From Cucumis sativus (Eukaryota; Streptophyta; Magnoliopsida; Cucurbitales; Cucurbitaceae), in the NCBI RefSeq assembly GCF_000004075.3, contig NC_026656.2, positions 20,222,607-20,286,606 on the forward strand: a stretch of 64,000 bases of DNA, read 5' to 3'. Position numbers and translations under genes: made by a program. Shown here in pieces: positions 12,942-22,040 of this stretch (the stretch's first letter is position 1; each line of letters opens with the position of its first letter). The notes under the pieces were generated by a model. It was not told where the DNA came from. It did not search any database and worked only from the letters and a program-made list of their open reading frames with translations.

Positions 12942-12949
12942 CTATATAT
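12942..12949 (-). promoter_or_regulatory. TATA box of SRPBCC copy A
   Basis: The minus strand reads GATATATAGG about 80 bases upstream of the ATG. Between it and the ATG lies a CT-rich leader (12870-12895 on the plus strand as a GA run). The duplicated gene B has lost this motif. Confidence 0.6.
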
Positions 12950-13009
12950 CGACATTCCGATTGGTGGCACAGAACGGTTTCTTTCTTTTTTGTTTTCTTC
13001 TCCACTTTA

Positions 13010-14940
13010 GAAAAATGGGAAATATATTGGATTTATTTATTTAATTATTACTTTCATTGGGGTAAAGCATACAAAAAATACTCTTAGGTTAAATAATAAG
13101 TTTAGAAATATTGACATTTTTTTCTAATAAGGCTCACTCTCATCCATCAAGTTTGGCCTACCTAAACACAATGTTGGATATTATTGAAAGATTCAATATA
13201 TTATATACATACATATATATATATCTAATTAATGGTAGAATAATAAAAATATATGGAATACTCAAATCACATATCTTTATGTTTGTTGAAATATGCTCTA
13301 GGTTATGTGCTAATGGCTTCCATTACTATGTTAAAAGTAAATATAATTTAGTCTCTTTTTCTTTTTGCAATAAAATATATTGTTTTTTAGAAAAATGGAT
13401 AGAAATGTTGGGCATTGATGAGTGGGAGAAAGGACAAAGGAATTGCTATCACATGCATGGTTGACATTAAACTACATTTATGATATAAACATTAATTTCT
13501 CTCTCAATCTTAATGTTTGTATTGCCAAATTTAAATTTAAAGTTAGAGACTCAGATTCTTTTGTTTTGAGTTTTAATGTAATATTTTTTTCATCTTTTTT
13601 GTACTTCTCAGGATGAAGATTGTGTTAAATGGTAACATTTAAAACTTAAATTTAAATTTAAAAACTAATTTAAGTAGAAATCAATAGTAGTATTTTTCCC
13701 AAATTCTAGAAAGAAAAAAAAAAAAAAGAACCCTCACTTCTTTTGATCATTTAATTAAACTATTTTCTTTACTCTCGATTAATTACATAATAAGAAACAA
13801 AATTATTAACTATAATTAGTAAGAAATTTAAAACCAATATACAGACTCTTTTTAGACTGTTTTTGGGTATGTTATTTTATTTAATATTTATAACTTAAGA
13901 CAATTATCATTCAATTTCAGTTAAGCAAATTTAAAATTATGATACAATTGCTTTATGTTTTCACAAGATCAATAATGTTCTGCTATGATATCTTTAAGAA
14001 CTAAAGCTTATGTGAAAACATGTACTTTTTCTAAAGGTATATTAAAAACATGTACATTTGTCTTGACAATCAATTTGGTAGAAACAAAAACAGTCACTTT
14101 AGATGACATTTTTGATCCATTTCAAGCCTTTTAAACGTTTGGTTTTTCTAACGGAAAAATCACTCGTGAGCAAGTTGAAACTACGACCTATAAATAAATA
14201 TTTGTTATGATGATCGAAACATACTCTTTTTGAAATTTGAAGCATCCAAATCTAACTAACAACCGTCAAGTGTAATGCTAAGGACAAAAGCTTGCATTTG
14301 ATTGTCACAATCTTCAAACCTTCGTTAATTTAGAGTGTAGTTTTTTCCATATCTACTTAATTCATAATTTAGCTTAGCATATATTTTTTTAAAAGAACGA
14401 TAGTAATTATTTTATTTTATTCTGTTTATACGGTTTTTAATCATGATTTTTTATTTATCAGTGAAAAGAAAACCTATATAGACAGATCAAATCAATTCAT
14501 CTATTCTATGTTGTCAATCCTCCCTCTTTCCAGGTACCTTTGTCTTGAAAAGCAATTTGTTCAAATGTCACTATATATCATTTGAAACTTGACTATTCTA
14601 ATTTTGATTTGTTTTCTTTTTCTTTCGTGAAATAAAAAAATACAAACAAAGATATTAAATAACAAATAGAAAAAACTTGAATGCATCTTAACTATTAAAA
14701 TACAGTTCATATACACAAGAAGACGTAAGAACAAAATCTCAAATGAGATACACAATCATAAAATCAAACAAATTAAACACACATGAGAATTTCTAAGATA
14801 AACTCATAGTCAACGCAACTTAAATAACATAGAGAATTCAAATTTCCCTTTCTCTACAAACATTTGTTGTAAGTAAAAGGAAAAATGAAACTAAAACTTA
14901 TTATCAGCTCCAAATAGTTCAATATAAAGATTTGAAAAAT
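13010..14940. other. Spacer between SRPBCC copies A and B
   Basis: AT-rich spacer. Its first part, to about 13470, is the upstream flank of copy A and its last part, from about 14441, is the downstream flank of copy B, both duplicated. The middle, about 13470-14440, looks unique. Short frames in it have no family resemblance. A 14-base word (AAGAACGATAGTAA) at 14393-14406 recurs at 16202-16215. Confidence 0.5.
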
Positions 14941-16190
14941 GATAATGTTTATAGGGGACTCTTCTTCAAAAAGTCAGCCATTTTATTCACCATTTGGTGG
15001 AGACCAGAGTCAAGATACTTCACAAACTCCTCCAGCGGCCACCCTTCGATCGGATCCGCCACGAACGACCAGACGAACTTGCATCCCCCGCCGCTTCCCT
15101 GGAGTAGCTTCATGGTGGCCACGTAGGATTTGAATCCCATGTTGTTATCGAGGATCTCGTAGGTGAGAGTGTGTGCGATGGGATCAATCAGATTCAGCCT
15201 CTCTTTGGCCCACTTGATCGACGACGGGGTGACGGTGACGGCGCAGTGGCGGACCAAGCCTGGCTGCCCAGGTACGCCTTCGACGTAGTGACAGGTGTCG
15301 ACAAAGGGGAGCCATTTGTGGAGGCTGCAGAAGTCGTCGGTCAGTAGCGGCCAGATTTGATGGGGATCTGCGGCGGTTGTCTCGGCGAAGACTTCTCCTT
15401 CCCACTTCGACGGAGGCGGCGGTGGCGATTGTTGTTCCATGGAGAGATAGAGAAGGTTTAGTGTTTGTTGTTCCTTTATGATGGATTTTAATTTAGATTA
15501 AATAGACATTCCTATGCCACTAAACGATTTCTTTATTCTGTTTTCTTCTCAACTTTAGAAAAATGGGAATCAGATGGGATTCTTTATTTAATCGTTATTA
15601 TTATTATTATTTTAACTTTCATTTGGGTGAAGCATAAAAAAATATTATTAAGTTAATTAAATGATAAGTTTAGAAATATTGACATTTTCTTATAGTAATT
15701 ATATTGTATGTCATATAAAGTCATACATAAGTTCTAATGATTATGGTACTATAAAGGCTACTCTCGTGTTCCGTCTAGTTAAAAAGTAGCTTGTCTAATA
15801 CGTTGTTTGGGTTGAGTTTAGATTGATTGGAATTTGAAAAGTCTCACTACCTTTGATTCCGATATAAAAATAGAAACTATTTAAATATGGCTTAAATGTA
15901 CAAGCTTGTTTTTTTCAAGATGGCTTTGTAATCACACTGTCTTATGTGAGTATCAACTGTAAAATCATTTTAGTTAATTTATACTTTTTATATTGAATTA
16001 GAAATTCCCTTAAAAGTCATAAATGTAATATTTCTTATTTTTCTCTCCTTTTTTTTTTTGCAACAGAATATATTGTTGTTTTAAAAAAGAAAAAAAAATG
16101 GATAGAAATGTTGGGCATTGATGTTTGAACTTTTCTTTGAAGTGGAGAAAGGACAAAGGAATCGCTACCACATGCATGGCTGACATTAGC
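14441..16190. repeat. Segmental duplication, copy B
   Basis: Second copy of the block at 11741-13470, in the same orientation and carrying SRPBCC copy B. Coding similarity is very high, while the non-coding flanks are recognisable but diverged and carry small insertions and deletions. Confidence 0.85.
14949..15440 (-). CDS. Lachrymatory-factor-synthase-like SRPBCC protein, copy B
   Basis: A single exon of 163 codons, nearly identical to copy A over its length, with the same blocks KWEGEVFAETTAAD, HKWLPFVDTCHYVEG and YLDSGLHQMVNKMADFL. The substitutions cluster in the stretch after RHC (AVTVTPSS against STTDTTSS in copy A), which faces the ligand in related folds, and near the C-terminus. The Arg and Glu thought to matter in the onion enzyme are retained. 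The reading frame is whole. The region where copy A has its TATA box has changed to an AT-rich sequence without a good TATA motif, and the CT-rich leader is shorter, so expression may differ. The ligand is unknown. Confidence 0.92.
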   Translation of the reverse strand: MEQQSPPPPPSKWEGEVFAETTAADPHQIWPLLTDDFCSLHKWLPFVDTCHYVEGVPGQPGLVRHCAVTVTPSSIKWAKERLNLIDPIAHTLTYEILDNNMGFKSYVATMKLLQGSGGGCKFVWSFVADPIEGWPLEEFVKYLDSGLHQMVNKMADFLKKSPL

Positions 16191-16295
16191 ATGGTTTTTT
16201 CAAGAACGATAGTAACTATATAATATAAAAGACAGAAATTGAAATTAGCATTGAGGAGAAGCCAAAAAGGCATAATTATTACAATAAGAACCTCA
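15510..16295. other. Spacer between SRPBCC copies B and C
   Basis: AT-rich upstream flank of copy B, duplicated up to about 16190, followed by the short 3' flank of copy C. No further gene is seen. Confidence 0.5.
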
Positions 16296-16303
16296 ACGAA
16301 TGG

Positions 16304-16840
16304 TTACTTTGTGATTTCATTTTCTACTACAGCAGCCTCCATTCGGTTGGCCATCGACCTCAATCCCACTTCATACTTCTTCACCAAATCCTCCAGCTTC
16401 AAGCCTTCCACTGCCTCAACCTCAAACCTCCACTCAATCATGCACCCACCCCCGCTCACACTGCCCACCTCCATCGTCGCCACGTACGACTTGAATCCTA
16501 TGTTGCTATCCACTATCTCGTAGCATATGCGGCGGTGCTCCTCGTCCACTCCCACCAGGCGTTCTTTGGACCAGCTAACAACGCCATCTGAGCCGTCGGA
16601 GGAGGGAATCGAGAACCCGGAGCAGAACCGGACGGAGCCCACCTCGGCGTTGGTGCCTGAAAGTCCGTAGCAATTAGCTAGAGTTGGAAACCATTTGTGG
16701 AAGTTGAAGAAATCCTTTATCATGGGCCATATCTGGTCCGGCGTCGCCACGGTTAAGGTTTCTGTAACCCGGCCTTCCCATTTTGCTGCCATTGGAGAAG
16801 GATCGTGGAGTCCGGTGTGAAGATATATCCTTCCCCCCAT
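16304..16840 (-). CDS. Lachrymatory-factor-synthase-like SRPBCC protein, copy C
   Basis: A single exon of 178 codons, the oldest and most diverged member of the tandem trio. It shares the order of blocks with copies A and B: AAKWEGRVTETLTVATPD, IWPMIKDFFNFHKWFPTLAN, VVSWSKERL, DSNIGFKSYVATMEV and a C-terminal helix ending in VENEITK. It differs in the middle, with GTNAEVGSVRFCSGFSIPSS in place of the GVPGQPG loop. It begins at the first in-frame ATG; a second ATG 16 codons in (MAAKWEG, at 16792) would give a length closer to the siblings. Same family and same uncertainty about the ligand. The three genes face the same way, as expected for unequal crossing-over. Confidence 0.9.
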   Translation of the reverse strand: MGGRIYLHTGLHDPSPMAAKWEGRVTETLTVATPDQIWPMIKDFFNFHKWFPTLANCYGLSGTNAEVGSVRFCSGFSIPSSDGSDGVVSWSKERLVGVDEEHRRICYEIVDSNIGFKSYVATMEVGSVSGGGCMIEWRFEVEAVEGLKLEDLVKKYEVGLRSMANRMEAAVVENEITK

Positions 16841-16849
16841 TGCTAAATG

Positions 16850-18130
16850 CTTAAAAAAAAGTTCAGTTTGGGGGTTTGGGGATTCATGCCAATCATGCCC
16901 ATTGGTAATTCAATATCGTTGTTCCATTCACGACAGATGTTGGGTCCAAAATATCATTTTTCATTTTCGTATATGCATATTTAAGGCATGTTTGACCACT
17001 TTTGTGGGTTTTCTCCTTTATTGTTTATATTTTTGTGATAAACAAACAACTATGCTTAATAATTATTCTTTTTTCAAAGTAAAAACAAACAGAAACATCA
17101 ATTTATAACCATTTCTTTGTTTCTTGTGTTATCTTTTCTATCGTTTTTGTTTATTTTTTATAGTTTAAATATTTATATAAGGTCAAATTCTAACTCATTT
17201 ACAATAAGTCTAAATTTAAAACCTCTTAAAATGTATAAAATATTTAAATTTGAAAGATCAAAATAATATATAGGTTTAGATATTCAACTGTTTAAAATTT
17301 AAAATTAAATTTAACATGTAAATACGAACAAAAAAAAAACAAAATATAAAAATACAACCAAGTAGAAAAGGAACATAAAATTTGAAAATAGAATAATACA
17401 TGAATCTAAGTATAAAAAATTTCAAATTTGAAAATTAAATTAAAATAAACATTTAAATATGAACCCAAAATAAAAGTAAATACATATATGAAAAATTAAT
17501 AATGGAGGGAAACAAAATAACAAGTATTAAGCATATATAAATATAAAAAATTAATAGAAGAAAATAAAAAAAAATAATACAAAATTATTAATATTGGAAT
17601 TGAACTCAAAATTTAGAAAAAAAAAATGGTTTCAACATTACACAACTAGCAAATTTAGAAAACATACGAAATGGAATTAAATAAAACGTCAAGAAGATTA
17701 GGAGAAACTGGACTATATAGTTTCTCAAATTTTGTTCCTTTTAAAATTTTAGAAACGTGCTACTTAAATTATTTAAGTTTGGTAGTTCAATTTTAAATTT
17801 TGGATAAATTATAATTATGGTTACTAGAAAAAAAAACTGTAGAAAGTTGCATGATAAAAATAAGTAAATTTCCATTAGGTGCAATATATACTAAAATTTA
17901 TCTACAAATAACTACATAAGTAAACGATGAGAAAAAAAACAATAGAATGGAGCCTCAAACATCCCATAAAAAACGACATCGTTTTCAATCATATAAACTA
18001 CTGATTTAACTTAATCAAGACCAAACAATTGAAGCTATCAATGTATTACAATTAATGAAATGGTTTAAGAGTAACAAATAAAGAATAATGAACTTTAAAT
18101 TAATAAACAACTATTACCTCCACTAATTAC
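16850..18130. other. AT-rich intergenic DNA
   Basis: Upstream region of SRPBCC copy C and 3' flank of the LBD gene. It is strongly A-rich on the plus strand from about 17330 to 17640. No gene, RNA or transposon ends are evident. Confidence 0.5.
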
Positions 18131-18134
18131 TATT

Positions 18135-18678
18135 CTAAGCACGAAACAATTGCTCAGAAAAGTGGGCTGGAGTGGAAAGCCCAGTAAAAATTGGGCCTGA
18201 GCTGGGGTCATCAAATGGAAAGTCTTCGTGTTGGGCTTGTTGACGGTTGGAAGCGAGGAGAGCAATCTCAGCTCGAGTTTTGGCCAACTGGGTTTCTGCC
18301 ACGTGTAATTCATATTGTAATTGGGAAATAATCCCAACACATCCGTAAATTGGATCTTCAATTCTACATTTTGCTTCAAAATACAAAGTCTCTGCTGCTT
18401 CACCTCGTAGATCCATAGGAACTTGCTGATTAAATTAAATTAAATTAACCCAAAAGAGAGTCTAAGATTTTTAATTTAGATTATAATTTAATGAATTGTT
18501 CAATAAATGAAAACAATGTACTTACTTGAAGGAATTTAGCAACATTACTAGCACCATAGATTCTATGAACAATGGCGAATCTTTGAGGATTGTTTGAGGG
18601 AAAATAAGGAGAGAAAATGCAATTTGATGAACATCTTCTTCTTAAATACTTACAAGCTGCACAACGACTTGGAATCAT
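18135..18678 (-). CDS. LOB-domain transcription factor, LBD23/LBD24-like
   Basis: Two exons, 18526-18678 and 18135-18425, with a GT-AG intron in phase 0 between KFLQ and QVPMDLRGEA. The total is 147 residues. The LOB domain starts at once: the zinc-finger-like block CAACKYLRRRCSSNC (C-x2-C-x6-C-x3-C), the GAS block (FAIVHRIYGASNVAKFLQ), DPIYGCVGII, and a leucine-zipper-like helix. The short tail after about residue 110 is Q- and acid-rich. The spacing and wording are close to what I remember of Arabidopsis LBD23 and LBD24. LBD proteins are plant nuclear DNA-binding regulators of lateral organ and boundary development; the targets of this subgroup are poorly known. The ATG of MIPSRC is chosen because it immediately precedes the domain; an upstream in-frame extension has no family support. 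Confidence 0.93.
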
Positions 18679-18758
18679 AAGTAAAATCTTGAGACAAAAA
18701 ATGGTTTTGGAAGAAAATATTAGAGAAGATTTTGTGTAGATTTTGCAAATCTTTTTGT

Positions 18759-18782
18759 TGTGTGTGTATATATACACACACA
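18759..18782 (-). promoter_or_regulatory. Palindromic TATA region of the LBD gene
   Basis: A perfect 24-base palindrome made of a TG run, TATATATA at its centre (18767-18774) and the matching CA run. It lies about 90 bases upstream of the LBD start codon, a normal distance for a plant TATA box. Confidence 0.55.
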
Positions 18783-18799
18783 CATGTTGTATTTTTTTG

Positions 18800-21700
18800 A
18801 TTGAGTTGAAATGAGATGTCCAACGGCTAGTTTTTGAAAAAAAATTATGATTTAGAAGGAAATTCTTAGGTGGTTGGTTATGGTAATAAGTAAATTAAGA
18901 ATTTGAGGCTTTAATATTTTCCTTCCTAAATGTTTCCTTTATATATTTCATTTACTTAGTTGTTTTTCCTCATGTCGTTGAGTGAATCGAATTTATTTGT
19001 GTGATTAAATATTAATCGAAGTGTTGTTTTAATACTATTTAGGAGTTATGTATGACTAATGAAATGTGAATTTCATGTGGTTAATAAATTGTTACGCAAT
19101 TTGATTACATGGTTAAAGTTTGATTTTTATAATTTTGTTGTTGTGTTGTGTTCGTACTTTGGTTAGTCTCTAGTTGTTGTTTATTTTAATCCGTTGAGTT
19201 TAGTTTCATGAGTGTACGTTATATTGATAAGTTGTTGGAGTTGTTGATTCTAATATCTGTATATAATGAGTTGATTGATTTGTAAGTTCAATGAATCGTA
19301 TGTAATTAACTTGAGAAATCACACACTTGTATTTCAATTTGTAAACATTTCAAATAGATAATTGTTATTCATCGAAACTTAAATCAAATGAGTAGAAAAT
19401 AAATATAGTAATGTGGTTGAAGGGTAGTTATTTTGTATCAGTATAGTGTGTTGTTTTATGCATGTGATAGTACCATGGACGTTGTATGGAATAATATACC
19501 ACTGTTATTAGATATTATTGATCTTAGTAATGTGCCCATTTTTTTTTATATACATGATCACACATGCCTATAAGGTTACAATTGATGATGAGGTTCTGCC
19601 CCCAATATGTATTTCAAAAGTTGAGAAACAAGAACGAGTAATATAAATAGCAAAATTGTGACCCTAAATGAAATAAACAAGTGGGTGGAGCCATTTACAA
19701 GTTGTAATTGTTTTGTCTTAAGAAGAAACAAATTGTATAGTTCTAATTAGGAATGACTTAGATTTAATATTTAAGTTTGTCAACGTGTTTTTGTAGTATC
19801 TCGTTGTGTTCTTAACATTTTTTTTTAAATATATATATATTAAGAATATGTAACGAATGCAAGAATAATATAATACATCACACGTAACTGTTTAAAAATT
19901 AAAAAATGTTTATTTATTATCATTATCGTTTATCATAATACATTTTCTAGAAATATCCATCGATGTCAATATTTTATTTTGATTCTATAAGATTTTTACA
20001 AGATAATGATTTAATGGAGTTCTTGTAAGGATGACCCATTTATATAAGTCCATATAAAACTTGATCCAATATTCAATTTTATGTTTTTTTAAAATGACAT
20101 TTTGAATAGTCAGTAGCGTGTGAAAGTATCACATTCTCCATAAACTGCATGTGAGGGTTTACAGCTTAAAATAATTATTGTTTCTCGTTACAGCTTCTAG
20201 CTCATTTTTCTTATTTCTCATCAAACGCAACGATAATTTTTCTTCGCTTTTTTTAATCTCACTTTAAATTCTCTTCAAACACAAGCACAATTTAGTTATT
20301 TGATTTTTTTTTTCTTTTTTAGATTACTTCTCTCGCTTCTCACTTCTTCCTCTTGTTCTCTATCACACGATTTTTCATTAAGAACAACAACTGTAAAACG
20401 AAGAAGGAAGAGAAAAAAGTTAGAGAACGAATGAGAAGAAAAACGTAGTAGAGAAGAAGAAGAAAGCATATAAAATAGAATAAGAAGACGACGACGACGA
20501 TGAGACAAAAGATATAAGAAAAAAAAAGTGAAACAAAAATGAAAAGCAAAGAAAAAAGAACAAGCATTAGTGCATATCTAAAAGCTTATAGATTAAACTT
20601 GCAAGTAAGTTAAGCTTTGTCACAACTTGACATAATTAACCTATTTTAACAATAATAAAAAAAATGTTTCAACTTTCTATTTATAAAATAATCGTTTTAA
20701 CCCATTAACCTCAAACATTACACAAATAAATCATACATACCAAAACGTTGATATTAAGTTTGTGCTATTAATTTCGTGGTCAAAAGCTAAATACGTAAAC
20801 ACGTTTATTAAAAATAACAAGTAAGCGTCAAATCATTCATCCATGAAAAGGAAGAAAATAAATCCCCATGATTTGTTGTTTTTCTTTTAAAGTATTATTT
20901 AATAAATTTAGAAACAGAATATAGAAAAAAGAAACATGTGAAAAAGCTTAGAGTATTTAATATATTTGTCACAAAATTGATAGACAAACCTTATGAAATA
21001 AGTTGGCTGTCATGGATTATTGATTCCAATCTCCAAATGCAATTGCTATCAACATATTCTTTCATATATATACATATAAATTTAATTCAAAAATTAGTTA
21101 ATCTACGTTAAAAATAAATAACTCTTATGTTTAATAAAATCGTAATTTGAATTCATTATTCCATCAAGTTCTTCCATGTATTTTAAGATTTTTCTTTAAA
21201 AAAAATTAAAGCTAAGTCATTGGACTTTTGAAAGTAAGCATATTTCACCTATTTACTTCTTTCTTTTGTTATATACATTTTACGATGGGTTGTATAATAA
21301 AAAACCATATGCTTTATTTGATAACTACCTATTTATTTATTTTTAAATTTTCCTTTTTTTTTCCAATGTGGACATTTGAGTAAGTCAGTTTTCAAGAGTA
21401 AAAAAAAATACTTTTTTTAAAAAATAGAAAAAAAAATAGTGCATATGAATTTAATCTTCAAACATAAAAAGAAATAAAATCGAATGGATATCATATAGGG
21501 CAGTAATTTTAAAATTTTGTTTTCTTTAATTACCTAAAAACTCAAATATTTATTTTGACAAATTGTTATTGGAATTCAAATTCACAATTTAAATAGATGG
21601 TAATGATTTTTTTTTTTGAAAATTTGTTATTTAAAATAATTATTCTCACCTAATTAGACATTAAATAAACATAAAGTTTAAAATTTTGATACTGAATTCG

Positions 21701-21960
21701 TTAATTTAATAGAAAAAGAAATGAAAAAATGAGTATGGATTATGGTTTTCATAAACAAAGGCTAAGCTCTCAATATCTCTCTCTACTTTTCATCGTTTAG
21801 CTCTTCTTCTTCTTCTTCTTCTTCTCCAACCTTCTCCTCTGTACTTCAAAAATCAAACTCACCCTTTTCTCTCTTCTCCTTTCATAGATCTCCAACTTTC
21901 CATATCCACTTCCCCTTCTCTCCGATTTTCCCACATTCTCTCTTCTCAATTTGAATTTTC
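18800..21960. other. Gene-free region between LBD and kinase genes
   Basis: About 3 kb between divergently placed genes. A GA/CT-rich low-complexity patch lies at about 20281-20580, including a short GAC repeat near 20487. A run of TTC lies at about 21803-21825 in the likely kinase leader. Apparent open frames in the patch are low-complexity and not coding by my reading. Confidence 0.5.
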
Positions 21961-21968
21961 CCATTCCA

Positions 21969-22040
21969 ATGACCCTAAATGCTTCCTAACTCTCCTTCTC
22001 CGGCGACCTCTTTCGCCCTTCATGGACCACCCTCTGTACC
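21969..22040 (+). promoter_or_regulatory. Upstream ATGs in the kinase 5' leader
   Basis: Three ATGs precede the chosen kinase start at 22041. The first, at 21969, opens a six-codon uORF ending at 21989. The second, at 21979, opens an out-of-frame uORF that runs past 22041. The third, at 22022, opens an eight-codon uORF whose stop overlaps the start region of the kinase. If the mRNA begins upstream of 21969 these would lower or gate translation of the kinase. Confidence 0.45.

Larger units (their letters stand above)
11741..13470. repeat. Segmental duplication, copy A
   Basis: This block holds the first SRPBCC gene and its flanks and is paired with 14441-16190. Matches occur on both sides of the gene: AAACCTATAAAGACAGATCA and the following TTCATCTATTCTATGTTGTC near 11770 against nearly the same words near 14470, and ATGGATAGAAATGTTGGGCA near 13396 against 16098. 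The offset is about 2.57 kb at the gene and about 2.70 kb at both ends, so each interval has small insertions or deletions. The edges are approximate. Confidence 0.85.

Noticed and set aside
20296-20567. Open frames of leucine, serine and arginine runs
   Set aside because: They come from CT/GA-rich low-complexity DNA and show no domain.
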